Source: an uncultured Lachnoclostridium sp. (GTDB lineage: Bacteria > Bacillota > Clostridia > Lachnospirales > Lachnospiraceae). From it: DNA of 41,120 nucleotides. Below, in pieces: positions 6,898-15,496 of this stretch. A model generated the notes under the pieces. It did no database searches, was not told where the DNA came from, and saw only the letters and a program-made list of their open reading frames with translations. Numbering within the stretch: position 1 is the stretch's first letter; each line of letters starts with the position of its first letter. Location: contig CABQJX010000007.1 in the NCBI GenBank assembly GCA_902464595.1, forward strand, positions 1-41,120. Direction: 5' to 3'. The position numbers and the translations under genes are program-made.

Positions 6898-8033
6898 CTG
6901 CTTTTTCCTTCTTTTCTCCTCACCATGATAAAGATCGCCACTGGAGCGCCGAACACAGCTGTGACGGAGCTGATCCCCAGCTCAGCAGGCGCAAAGGCTG
7001 TTCTCGCAATGAGATCACAGAACAGGCAGAAAACAGCCCCGCCCAAAAAGCACCCTGGGATCATGAGAAGGGGACTGGAGCTGCGGAACATGCTTTTTAC
7101 CAAATGGGGGACCGCGATCCCCACAAAGGACACAGGTCCTGCAAAGGCGGCCACGACAGCTGACAAAATACTGGAACATAAGATCAGGGCAGCCCGGAAC
7201 CGCAAAAGGCTGACTCCAAGGCTTCTTGCATATCCCTCGCCCAATTGATAGGCCCTCATAGGCTTTGCCATAAAAAAGGCAGAGGCCATTGATAAGAGGA
7301 TCACGGGGGTCATCACCCGGATATTTTCCCAGGAAACTCCGGAAAAGCTGCCTATGGACCAGCTTCTCATATTCACAATGTCGGCATCATCAGCAAAAGT
7401 CACTGCAAAGTCTGTCACTGCAGAACAGATATATCCAATCATAACTCCACAGACCACCAAAGACGTCATCTGCCTTACCTGATTGGAAATAAGAAGGACA
7501 ACACCCATGGAGATCATGGCCCCTAAAAAGGCAGCCACGATCATTCCCCAGGATCCCACCCCGATCCCACGGCTGAGAAAAAGGAGCATCACCAGGGACA
7601 CAGCCAGCTTAGCGCCGGAAGATATACCCAGCACAAAAGGGCTGGCAATAGGATTTCCGAAAAAAGTCTGGAGGAGAAAGCCAGACACAGACAGGGCGCC
7701 TCCCAGCATGGCGGCGGCCAAAAGCCTCGGAAGGCGAATATCCCACAAAATCCGTCCTGCGGGAGAGTCTGCTTCCATTCCGCTGAAGGCAGCTGCAATC
7801 TCTGCGGCAGACAGCCTGACGCTTCCCAACATGGCATTCAACAGCAAAAGAAGGATACAGCCCAAAAGCAGAAAAGAAAATATCAGGACTGCCCTGAAGG
7901 AGCCTGCTTCTATTTCAGTCTGTACAGACAGGTCAGGCCTTTGGGGTCTTCTTCCGTGAAGATCCGGTAAAGATCCATTATCATGTTCCCAATGCCCATG
8001 GTTTCCTGAAACATGCTTTTTTCCGTGCACCAT
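6894..8033 (-). CDS. FecCD/BtuC-family ABC importer permease
   Basis: A polytopic membrane protein with about ten hydrophobic segments and the hallmarks of BtuC/FecD permeases: DIRLPRLLAAAMLGGALSVSG near the first cytoplasmic loop, NPIASPFVLGISSGA, and FVGIAVPHLVK toward the end, the loop that contacts the ATPase. The open frame begins at 8033, but that start lies 124 nt inside the upstream gene, and the first 33 residues look like shadow translation. The first membrane helix starts about residue 48, so the real start may be a non-ATG codon near 7930-7940 (no ATG, GTG or TTG occurs there) or the ATG at 8033 with GGAAGG before it. The stop overlaps the ATPase start. It forms the channel for the importer encoded here. 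Confidence 0.88.
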   Translation of the reverse strand: MVHGKKHVSGNHGHWEHDNGSLPDLHGRRPQRPDLSVQTEIEAGSFRAVLIFSFLLLGCILLLLLNAMLGSVRLSAAEIAAAFSGMEADSPAGRILWDIRLPRLLAAAMLGGALSVSGFLLQTFFGNPIASPFVLGISSGAKLAVSLVMLLFLSRGIGVGSWGMIVAAFLGAMISMGVVLLISNQVRQMTSLVVCGVMIGYICSAVTDFAVTFADDADIVNMRSWSIGSFSGVSWENIRVMTPVILLSMASAFFMAKPMRAYQLGEGYARSLGVSLLRFRAALILCSSILSAVVAAFAGPVSFVGIAVPHLVKSMFRSSSPLLMIPGCFLGGAVFCLFCDLIARTAFAPAELGISSVTAVFGAPVAIFIMVRRKEGKSR

Positions 8034-9823
8034 ACATTTCCTTCCTTTACTGCCTTAAAATCCTTTAAAAAGCTGCTTTTTTCAAGAAGTTCCTCCAGAT
8101 CCTCCACTCCTCCGTCAACGGCGCTGTTATAGATCAGATGATCCGCATCCCTAGCTCCGGCGTAAAAAGCCTCCATCTGCATATTCATGGTGGACAGGGC
8201 ATTTTCCTCTCCGCTCCCTGTATTGGGAACGTACTCTCCTCCGGCCAGCTCGATCATTTTGGATACGTAATCCCCCGGTTTTCTCACATTTACCATTCCA
8301 TTGGAATGGATATAGAAAAAAGCCGCTGTACGGCCTACAGAAGCCTTGTCTAAAATGGGCTCCAATTGCCTTAGCTGCTCCTCAAAAACGGCGTTGGCCT
8401 GCTCCTCTTTTCCCATAAGGACACCATAAAGCTTGATCCACTCCATTCTCCCGAGAGGATGGCTCTCATAGCTGGAGCGTTCTACCAGTACGGGGATACC
8501 CAAACGTTCCAGCTGCTCCTTCACCTTCGGCGCATGATAGATCATGGTTGATTCCACTGCAAGATCGCATCCCTCTGACAGGATCCTTTCATAATCCGGG
8601 CTGTTGTATTTGCCAGCATAGATCATCTTCCCATCTTCCATGGCTTCTTTCGCCTCTTTGATGTGCCAGCCGGAGCTTTCCGTCCCCGACAGGGTTATGG
8701 AATCCACGGAATCCAATGCCCGAAACAGATCCATGGCAGATGTAGCAGCCAGATAGATCTCATCCAGCGGCTGAAAAAGCACCGTTATCTCATCAGAAAT
8801 CCCCTCCGGCTTTTCTTTTCCCTCTGGAACCACCAAAAACTGTCCCCCCTCCTTGATCGTAATGAGGGGGTATTCCTCCTCCCATCGCCCGATGGAGAAC
8901 TGGTCTGCATAAAGAAGCTCTGCAAAAGACGCCATTGGGATAGAGGGTTCTTGAAACAACAGGGTATATTCGATCTCATGGGGTTCGCTCATAGCGATGG
9001 TATCCGCGATCACCTTCATCTCCCGGTCAAAAAAGGGAACGGGAATGCGGAATACGGATTTCCCTTCCGTATCCACTCCCGGTTCCTCCCCCTCTTTTAA
9101 CGGCTCAAACCGCTCCTCCCCTACCTTCATATAATCGTAATTTGGACTGTCCCACACCAAAAGAGCCGTTGCTTCCCCTTGTTTCACCTGAATCTGGCAG
9201 GGCGTCATGAGAATTGCCTTACCGGAGCCTCCGGACAGCGTTACCTCTGCCTCGTAAGTTCCATCTTGGAGTCCCAGCTGTTTTGGCGTGGAAAGGGCTC
9301 CCTCCCTCCACGCCGCCATGGGAAGGGAATCAGAGCAAAACACAAGGCTTCTGTCATACCATGTTTCCTTCTTTTTGCTGAAGGCGCTGCAGGGGATTTC
9401 CTCGTCCAATGCCCTTACAGGGATGCGGAAGGTATGGGCTCCCTCCGCTGTCTCCTCATAAGGAATATAGGCTTCCTCCGAAGCCTTTTTCGCTTCCTCT
9501 CCTGTTCCCATATAAAGATAGCGATAACCGGTTCCTCCCATCGTCATCACTGCCTCCATGGAGCCGTCCTTTACCGTCAGTTCACAGTGGGTGATCCGAA
9601 ACATGCTGGAACTGGAATCCACCTGGATCTCATAGGTTCCGTCCCGCAGATCCGCCTGGGCTTCATTTCCCTCCATAGCCGATCCCTGGATTTCTGTTTC
9701 CTGCCGGAGATCTGGATTTCCCTCCCCGTCGTTCTTTCCTGTGCATCCCACGGCTGCCACTCCTGCAAGCGCTGCTATTAAAACAGCCAGAAACCATTTC
9801 TTATTTTTTCTTTTCATTTTCAT
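7910..9823 (-). CDS. Corrinoid/iron-chelate type binding lipoprotein with two N-terminal beta domains
   Basis: A 637-aa exported lipoprotein. Residues 1-27 are a signal peptide with lipobox VAAVGC, Cys27 being the lipid anchor. Two similar modules follow: residues 61-168 (DGTYEIQV, then MFRI, then GYRYLYMG, closing with FRIPV and SFCSD-like strands) and 187-292 (DGTYEAEV, MTPCQIQV, YDYMKVG, FRIPVPFF). Each begins with DGTY and contains FRIPV, so they look like a tandem duplication of a beta-sandwich similar in layout to NEAT haem-binding domains; I infer this from pattern only. Residues about 310-637 are a class III (TroA/BtuF-like) binding protein. Ordinary BtuF-type proteins are 270-350 aa. 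The start has AGGG 7 nt upstream. It sits between the CbiK-like chelatase and the permease in the riboswitch operon. Confidence 0.85.
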   Translation of the reverse strand: MKMKRKNKKWFLAVLIAALAGVAAVGCTGKNDGEGNPDLRQETEIQGSAMEGNEAQADLRDGTYEIQVDSSSSMFRITHCELTVKDGSMEAVMTMGGTGYRYLYMGTGEEAKKASEEAYIPYEETAEGAHTFRIPVRALDEEIPCSAFSKKKETWYDRSLVFCSDSLPMAAWREGALSTPKQLGLQDGTYEAEVTLSGGSGKAILMTPCQIQVKQGEATALLVWDSPNYDYMKVGEERFEPLKEGEEPGVDTEGKSVFRIPVPFFDREMKVIADTIAMSEPHEIEYTLLFQEPSIPMASFAELLYADQFSIGRWEEEYPLITIKEGGQFLVVPEGKEKPEGISDEITVLFQPLDEIYLAATSAMDLFRALDSVDSITLSGTESSGWHIKEAKEAMEDGKMIYAGKYNSPDYERILSEGCDLAVESTMIYHAPKVKEQLERLGIPVLVERSSYESHPLGRMEWIKLYGVLMGKEEQANAVFEEQLRQLEPILDKASVGRTAAFFYIHSNGMVNVRKPGDYVSKMIELAGGEYVPNTGSGEENALSTMNMQMEAFYAGARDADHLIYNSAVDGGVEDLEELLEKSSFLKDFKAVKEGNVWCTEKSMFQETMGIGNMIMDLYRIFTEEDPKGLTCLYRLK

Positions 9824-9832
9824 CTATTTACC

Positions 9833-10960
9833 CTATTGTGACAGACTGTCTATCGCTGCCCTTGCGTGGTCTGCAAAAAGCTGCTGCACTGCCTCCAGCT
9901 CTCCCAGGCCATTTAGCAGGCAGATCACCTCATATCCTTCCTTTTCAAAGATATTTTTCCAGGAATCCTCATCATCGCCAGCCATATCGTTATTCGCATG
10001 GTCTCCGGCCACAATCATAAGAGGCTTTAATACAACCCGCTTATAGCCGCCTTTCTTTACTGCCTCCATCACGTCCTCAAGGCTGGGAGAAGCCTCCACA
10101 GTCCCCACATAATAGTGATCGTACCCGGCCGCGGACAGTGTTTCCTGCATTTTAGCATAAACCTGGTTGGCCTGCGCTTCTGTTCCATGCCCCATAAAGC
10201 AGATCGCAGTATCTCCGTCATCATACTGGGCTGTGTCCTCTGCAATAGCCTGGGCTACTGCCTTAAAATCCTCCTCTGAGGTGAGAAGGGGCTTTCCCAC
10301 CGCTACCTTCTCAAAAGCATCGGAATACTGTGCTGCTTCCTCCACCAGATCCCCATACTCCAAACCGTCCATCAGATGGGTGGGCTGGATCACCAGCTCT
10401 TTTACCCCGTTATCTCTGGCCCGTTCAAGAGCTTCCTTTACATTGTCCATAGCAATGTGATCCCTATTTTTCACGCGGTCAATAATGATCTGGCTGGTAA
10501 AGCCTCTGCGCACAGAGTAATCAGGAAAGGACTGCTCCATAGCCTCCTCAATAGCCCCGATGGTCAGACGCCTGCTGTCGTTATAGCTGGTTCCGAAGCT
10601 GACCACCAGCAGCTCCTTTTCGCCAATCTCATCCTGATTCCTAGGATTATCCAGAGAAGCATCGCCTGTGGTGTAATCCTCCTCATTCTCTTCCTCAGAA
10701 GCCTCTGCTCCTGTTTCCTGGGCTTTGGCAGGATCCTGGGATTTCTGAGCCTGGGCAGGATTCTGGCTTTCATGGGAAGCGGGCTCTTGTGATCCCTCTT
10801 CCGCTTCTATATCCCCGGAAGAAGCCATTGCCTCCCTGTCAGAAGAAGCAGCTTTTGCCGATGTCTCCCCGGCCTTTTCTACCTGTCCCAAAGTGCATCC
10901 TGCTGTGGATGCGGCTGTAAGCGCTGCTGCCAATACGATTGCCGCCTTTCTTAGTTTCAT
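9833..10960 (-). CDS. Exported CbiK-type sirohydrochlorin cobaltochelatase lipoprotein
   Basis: A 375-aa protein of the CbiK family, enzymes that insert cobalt into sirohydrochlorin. Residues 1-22 form a lipoprotein signal peptide (STAGC, Cys22). Residues 23-112 are a low-complexity Ala/Glu/Gln/Ser linker with AQKSQDPAKAQ-like repeats. The CbiK domain runs 115-375: LLVVSFGTSY at 118-127, PTHLMDG with His195, CFMGHGTE with His258 and AGDHANNDM with His321, matching the metal-binding histidines of the family. Cytoplasmic CbiK is about 260 aa and has no signal. I start at the ATG at 10960 because GGAGG lies 8 nt before it. It is the first gene behind the cobalamin riboswitch. An exported chelatase may bind or load tetrapyrrole outside the membrane for the neighbouring binding protein. 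Confidence 0.88.
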   Translation of the reverse strand: MKLRKAAIVLAAALTAASTAGCTLGQVEKAGETSAKAASSDREAMASSGDIEAEEGSQEPASHESQNPAQAQKSQDPAKAQETGAEASEEENEEDYTTGDASLDNPRNQDEIGEKELLVVSFGTSYNDSRRLTIGAIEEAMEQSFPDYSVRRGFTSQIIIDRVKNRDHIAMDNVKEALERARDNGVKELVIQPTHLMDGLEYGDLVEEAAQYSDAFEKVAVGKPLLTSEEDFKAVAQAIAEDTAQYDDGDTAICFMGHGTEAQANQVYAKMQETLSAAGYDHYYVGTVEASPSLEDVMEAVKKGGYKRVVLKPLMIVAGDHANNDMAGDDEDSWKNIFEKEGYEVICLLNGLGELEAVQQLFADHARAAIDSLSQ

Positions 10961-11103
10961 TTGTGTTCCTCCTTGTCTTTTCGGTGTGCGAAACAAAGCA
11001 CAGATTTCATCGGTTAGGCAAGGTAAAGGAATATTCCGCTGTTGTCAGCCTGCCATACGGTACAACCAATTACTCGTGGCCTGGAATTTCATTCCCGTAC
11101 CAA

Positions 11104-11287
11104 CAGCCGGCAGGTCTCCTGGCTTGTCCCTCAACGCCCATGGCCGCCTTCCCGACCCTCAAAGATCAGTGGCTGTCCCACTCCCTGTCATGGACTCTTG
11201 ACTCACAGTGACGAGTTCGCGCAGGTCTCTCACCTGCTTCCCTATTATCCTGCCTGTTCCTATGAAAAAACAGGCAGACACCGGCTG
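11104..11287 (-). promoter_or_regulatory. Cobalamin riboswitch
   Basis: On the minus strand, P1 forms from CAGCCGG (11287-11281) and CCGGCTG (11110-11104). The B12 box AAGCCAGGAGACCTGCC lies at 11125-11109, and upstream are AGGGAAGCAGGTGAGA, CACTGTGAGTC and GGGAAGGCGGCC blocks in the order expected for the cobalamin aptamer. It precedes the exported CbiK gene by about 140 nt. There is no T-tract terminator between aptamer and gene. CCTTG near 11022 can pair with CAAGG overlapping the ribosome site at about 10972, so control of translation is the likelier mode. The whole leftward operon down to at least cbiL would be repressed by cobalamin. Confidence 0.92.
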
Positions 11288-11307
11288 CTCTCAACTCGAT
11301 ATGGATT

Positions 11308-11336
11308 ATCCTAACACTGATTCGGAGAAAACTCAA
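11308..11336 (-). promoter_or_regulatory. Promoter of the cobalamin riboswitch operon
   Basis: Minus strand TTGAGT (11336-11331) and TAGGAT (11313-11308) are 17 nt apart, placing the start about 15 nt before P1 of the riboswitch. The -35 box overlaps an AAACTCAA/TTGAGTTT inverted repeat (about 11331-11359 region) that may serve as a weak terminator for sbcC, so the end of one unit and the start of the next are packed together. Confidence 0.6.
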
Positions 11337-11355
11337 TAGTTTTGCCTTCTTGAGT

Positions 11356-14220
11356 TTACACCTCAATATAGGCCCGGCTCCCTCCAAAAGGTTCCCGAAC
11401 CGCTATCACTTTCTTTTCAATCCTGTTTTTCAATTCCTGGACATGGGATATGACGCCTACCAGCCTCCGCCCCTCAGCAAGTCCTGCTAACGACTGGATT
11501 GCCAGGTTCAGGGTGTCTTCATCCAAGGAGCCAAATCCCTCGTCCACAAACAGCGTGTCCAGACGGATGCCTCCCACAGAGGACTGGATCTCATCAGAAA
11601 GGCCCAGGGCCAGAGACAGGGATGCCTGGAAGGATTCTCCTCCTGATAAGGTTCTGACGCTCCGCTCTGTTCCATTATAGTGATCCACTACGCTAAGACC
11701 CAAACCGTTTTTCCCCCTATTATCCTCCTCCATACATCGCTTCAGCTCATATTGTCCGCCGCTCATAACCATAAACCTAGTATTCGCTCTGGCGATGATC
11801 CGCTCAAAATAAGCCATCTGGGCATAGGTTTCCAGGGTAATCTTCTCCTTACCTCCTATCTCGCCAGAAACGGTATCGGAAAGGGATTTGACCCAGTTCC
11901 ATTCCTTCTGGAGCTGTTCCATGGTCTCCTTCTGATCCTCCATCGCCTCTCTGGCTCTCCGGTTGGTCTCCAGCCGATGATAGGTCCTGCTCTTTTCCTT
12001 TTCAAGAACCGCCAGCATTTCCCTCTGTGCTTCCTGCTCCTCTCTCAAACGCAGCATTTCTTCCCGGATCTCCTGCACTGTTTTTTGGGATTCCTTTCTC
12101 TGGCTTTCAAAAGCTTCCAACCTGGCTTCGTCCTGGGCCGTCTGACGGCTGATACTCTGATAAGCCGACTCTGCCTCCAAAAACGCCTGACGGCTTTCTG
12201 ACAGCAAAACCTGCTTATCTTTCAGCTCCCTTCTGGCCTTTTCCTCAGCCTCCCAGGGAAGGGAGGACTTCATTTCCTGTGCCCTGGACTCCAGTTCCTC
12301 CAACCTAGCCCTGGACTGGGATAGGCTGCGCTCCAAAAGCTGTCTTTCTTGTATGGTTCCTTCTAAAAGCGTCCGCAGCCGGATCACGGCATCCTCCAGA
12401 CGGATTTTCTCTCTTTTCCGCTTCTCTGCCTCTTTCAAACGTTCCTCTCCCACTTCGTTCTGACGTTCCAGCTGGGCAGACAGAGCAAAGAGCAGCTCCC
12501 TCCACTGGGATACAAAAAAACGACGTCCTTCCTCATGAGACTGTTTCCCACGGATCGCTCCCTCCTCACTGATCTGCCGGATCCGCTCCTGCCAGTCTGC
12601 TTTCCAGGAAGCAGCTTCTCTGGCGATCTGAGACTTCATTTTTTCATATCCCGCTTCCAATACGCCTGCCTGCTTCCCCGCTTCCAGACTAAAGGAAACG
12701 GCTTCCCTGTCCCTTTGCTCCGCTTCGGCTTTCAGCTGTTCCACCTGTTCCTTTGTCACATGGACGTTCCCAGTTTCCGCCGGGCTTGGATGAATGAGAG
12801 AACCGCATACGGGACAGGGCTCTCCCTCCTTCAGGCAGCCTGCCAAAATGCCTGCCTGTCCATCAAGAAAGGACTGGTAGGCCCGGCGGTACGCTTCCCC
12901 GGCCTGATTACGCCTGGCATCCGCCTGCCGATACCTTTTTCTGGCTTCATCAAGGGCTGCCTCTCCCTGTTCATAGACGGTCAGATCTTGTCTCAGCGCC
13001 AAAACCCGTTTTCGATACTCCTCCAATCGCTCCCGTACATTCAAAGCAGCCTGGTACTCCTCACCGGCCTGGCTCAGTTTGGCTGCATCCCCTTCTGCTC
13101 TCCTTAACTTCTCTCTCTGGTCTGCCTCCTGTTTTTCTTTTTCCCTCTGCTTGTCAGAAAGAGTATGGATCTCCTCCTCCAGCTTCTTCCGGCTTGCCAG
13201 GACTTCCTGATAGCGGCTGTAAACTTTTACGCATTCCTCCAGCTTAGCGATCTGAATCGCCAAATGTTCCCGCTCTGGCTGCTCCTTCTGTCCTCTCTCA
13301 TAAGCGCTCTTTGCTTTGTCTAAAAGAGGTTTCGACTTCTCCAGCCGGGACCGGACAGCAGATATATCCCCTATCAGCTGTTCCTCTGCCTTTTTTCGCT
13401 CCCATTCAGAACCCAATGCTTCCACTTTCGCTCTGACCGTTTTCTCCCTCTGCTCCAGTTCTGCCTTTGCTGTCTCATCCGCCTGGATCACATCTCCCAG
13501 AACAGAAAGACGAGCCTCTGTGCTTTCCCCTGGTATTTCCTTCCAGCGCTTCTCAAACTCCTCCCTGGCTCCCTGGAAGATCACCCCAGCAGCGTATTGA
13601 TCCATGCTTTTTTTGCTGTCCATATACTGACCATAAAGCTTCCTGGCCCGTTCCTTCATCTGTTCCTGGAACTGCTGATATGGTCTTGTCTGAAAAATTT
13701 CCCTAAAGATCGCCCCACGATCCTCTGTCTTTCCTGACAAAAGCCGGGAAAAACTGCCCTGAGCCAGCATGGCGATCTGGGAAAACTGATCTCTATTCAA
13801 TCCCAGCAATTCCTCCACCTGAAGAGTCACTGCCCGATCTCCCGTAACCATACTCCCATCGGGCTTTCTCATCCATGCATCCGGCTTCTCCCTGGTTTCT
13901 CCGCTTCCGCGCTGCTTCGCCCTCATATATTCCGGGCTTCTGTGGATACGGTACTTTTTTTCATTATAAGAAAATTCCATCTCCACATACGTTTTCTGAT
14001 CCGGTCCAGCATATTTGCTCCGCAGCATCCTGGGCTTTCGGCTGTCGCCGCTGGCGCTTCCGTAAAGTGCAAAAGCGACAGCGTCAAACAGTGTGGTCTT
14101 TCCCGCGCCTGTGTCTCCGGTAATCAGATACAGCCCTCTATCCCCTAATTGCTCCATATCCAGGATCGTCTCCCTGGCATAGGGGCCAAAAGCAGATAGG
14201 ATCAACTCTGTAGGCCTCAT
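11356..14220 (-). CDS. sbcC: Exonuclease subunit SbcC (Rad50-like)
   Basis: A 954-aa SMC-like ATPase that with SbcD forms the nuclease cutting hairpins and protein-blocked DNA ends. Seen: Walker A GDTGAGKTT at 35-43, two long coiled-coil arms (roughly 180-460 and 480-790, rich in Glu/Lys/Arg/Gln), the zinc-hook CPVCG at 469-473 at the apex, and the C-terminal signature LSGGESFQASLSLALG with Walker B LFVDEGFGSLD. Length is a little short of the E. coli protein (1048 aa). The ATG at 14220 overlaps the sbcD stop as ATGA, with GGAGGG upstream; an upstream in-frame ATG at 14235 is less well placed. Translation is coupled to sbcD. Confidence 0.96.
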   Translation of the reverse strand: MRPTELILSAFGPYARETILDMEQLGDRGLYLITGDTGAGKTTLFDAVAFALYGSASGDSRKPRMLRSKYAGPDQKTYVEMEFSYNEKKYRIHRSPEYMRAKQRGSGETREKPDAWMRKPDGSMVTGDRAVTLQVEELLGLNRDQFSQIAMLAQGSFSRLLSGKTEDRGAIFREIFQTRPYQQFQEQMKERARKLYGQYMDSKKSMDQYAAGVIFQGAREEFEKRWKEIPGESTEARLSVLGDVIQADETAKAELEQREKTVRAKVEALGSEWERKKAEEQLIGDISAVRSRLEKSKPLLDKAKSAYERGQKEQPEREHLAIQIAKLEECVKVYSRYQEVLASRKKLEEEIHTLSDKQREKEKQEADQREKLRRAEGDAAKLSQAGEEYQAALNVRERLEEYRKRVLALRQDLTVYEQGEAALDEARKRYRQADARRNQAGEAYRRAYQSFLDGQAGILAGCLKEGEPCPVCGSLIHPSPAETGNVHVTKEQVEQLKAEAEQRDREAVSFSLEAGKQAGVLEAGYEKMKSQIAREAASWKADWQERIRQISEEGAIRGKQSHEEGRRFFVSQWRELLFALSAQLERQNEVGEERLKEAEKRKREKIRLEDAVIRLRTLLEGTIQERQLLERSLSQSRARLEELESRAQEMKSSLPWEAEEKARRELKDKQVLLSESRQAFLEAESAYQSISRQTAQDEARLEAFESQRKESQKTVQEIREEMLRLREEQEAQREMLAVLEKEKSRTYHRLETNRRAREAMEDQKETMEQLQKEWNWVKSLSDTVSGEIGGKEKITLETYAQMAYFERIIARANTRFMVMSGGQYELKRCMEEDNRGKNGLGLSVVDHYNGTERSVRTLSGGESFQASLSLALGLSDEIQSSVGGIRLDTLFVDEGFGSLDEDTLNLAIQSLAGLAEGRRLVGVISHVQELKNRIEKKVIAVREPFGGSRAYIEV

Positions 14221-15356
14221 TTTTTTCCCTCCCAAATGTCTTCCATCATTGCTTTTGCAAAATCTGCCTGCTCTCTTGTCATAGCCTGGTTGTTCTGAAG
14301 CTCATACAGCTCCGCCAGGAGATCAAAGGGACTCTTTTTATCTCCCTCTCCTGCTGGGATTTCTTTTCCCTCCCTGGTGCGCCGGTTATCATAGTCCAGC
14401 TTCATAATGTTAGGATATATGGATCGGAGCTTTCCCAAGGCATCCAGAATATCTTCCTCATCGGTAAGGGTGATATGAAGATAATCGTCTACCGGGGTTC
14501 CCTGATAGTAATTCCGGTCAGTAAGCTCCTCATAACTTCCCCGTATCTCCCTCAGCTCCCGCAAGGGCTTTAAGGGGATTGCCGTGACCGACACATTTCC
14601 CTTTTCTCTCAGATGTGCTATTGTGACGGATTTCTTATGATTTACCTCAGAAAAGGAATATTTCAGAGGCGTGCCGCAGTAACGCAGTGTATCCCTTCCT
14701 ATCCTCTGAGGGCCGTGAATGTGTCCCAGAGCTACATAATCAAAGAGATCGAAGGCATCCGCTCCTACCTGATCCAGGCCGCCTATGGATAATTCCTCCG
14801 ATTCGCAGCAGGCTGCTCCCACTACAAATTGATGGGCTATCAAAACATGGCGTTCCGATGGATCCATCTGTTCCACTGTCTGCCGCAAAGCCTGGCGTAC
14901 TGCCTCATCAAAGGATAGGATCTCTGATCCTGGGACATATCTTCGCACCAATGCCGGTTTGACAAAGGGAAGCATATGGACATGCACCAAGCCATAGCTG
15001 TCTTCCATACACACCTCCCCAACCCGCCCGTCATAGACGGAGGCCATATATACCCCTGTCTGTTTCATTAATTCACTTCCAAAAGCAAGCCGTTCCGGGC
15101 TGTCATGGTTTCCGCTGATAATAAATACCGGCTGTTTTTCCTGTGCCAGCTCTGTCAAAAAAGAGTCAAATATCTGGACTGCCTCTGCCGGAGGAATGGG
15201 TTTATCATACACATCTCCGGCGATCAGCACAGCATCCGGCTTCTCCCTCCGGCTGATCTCAATGATCTGTTTTAATATATAGTTCTGATCTTCCAGCATA
15301 GAAAAACCATTGACCCGTTTTCCAATGTGAAGATCCGATAAGTGCATAAATTTCAC
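14217..15356 (-). CDS. sbcD: Exonuclease subunit SbcD (Mre11-like)
   Basis: A 379-aa metallophosphoesterase nuclease, the catalytic partner of SbcC. Seen: phosphoesterase motifs DLHIGKR (Asp8, His10), AGDVYD (Asp48), GNHDSPERL (Asn83-His84-Asp85) and the GHIHGPQRIG block, which together supply the two-metal site. After about residue 280 comes the C-terminal cap that contacts SbcC. The first codon is GTG at 15356 with GGAGGGG five bases upstream; the next ATG, three codons on, would cut the first strand short. Transcription from the promoter at 15389-15417 leaves a short leader of about 25 nt. Confidence 0.96.
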   Translation of the reverse strand: MKFMHLSDLHIGKRVNGFSMLEDQNYILKQIIEISRREKPDAVLIAGDVYDKPIPPAEAVQIFDSFLTELAQEKQPVFIISGNHDSPERLAFGSELMKQTGVYMASVYDGRVGEVCMEDSYGLVHVHMLPFVKPALVRRYVPGSEILSFDEAVRQALRQTVEQMDPSERHVLIAHQFVVGAACCESEELSIGGLDQVGADAFDLFDYVALGHIHGPQRIGRDTLRYCGTPLKYSFSEVNHKKSVTIAHLREKGNVSVTAIPLKPLRELREIRGSYEELTDRNYYQGTPVDDYLHITLTDEEDILDALGKLRSIYPNIMKLDYDNRRTREGKEIPAGEGDKKSPFDLLAELYELQNNQAMTREQADFAKAMMEDIWEGKK

Positions 15357-15388
15357 GCCTGCCCCTCCCTTGTCCGCTGTTGGTATGA

Positions 15389-15417
15389 AGTATAGTACAG
15401 ATGGGACAGACCGTCAA
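15389..15417 (-). promoter_or_regulatory. Sigma-A promoter of sbcDC
   Basis: Minus strand TTGACG (15417-15412), 17-nt spacer and TATACT (15394-15389). It lies between the terminator of the two-component operon and sbcD, so sbcDC is an independent unit. Confidence 0.75.
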
Positions 15418-15458
15418 TCTGCTTTCTCACAGGCTTCCAGATTTAAAAGCGCACATTG

Positions 15459-15492
15459 AAAAAAAGCCCCAGAAAACAAACTAGGGCTTTTT
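15459..15492 (-). terminator. Intrinsic terminator after the two-component/HAD operon
   Basis: AAAAAGCCC at 15461-15469 pairs with GGGCTTTTT at 15484-15492 around a 14-nt loop. On the minus strand it is followed by a T run and lies 5 nt after the HAD stop codon. A-tracts on both sides mean that it could work in both directions. Confidence 0.75.
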
Positions 15493-15496
15493 CTCT

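Noticed and set aside
6894..7940. Permease start at 8033 taken at face value
   Set aside because: The first 33 residues lie within another gene and look non-native, so I kept the frame but flag the start as uncertain.
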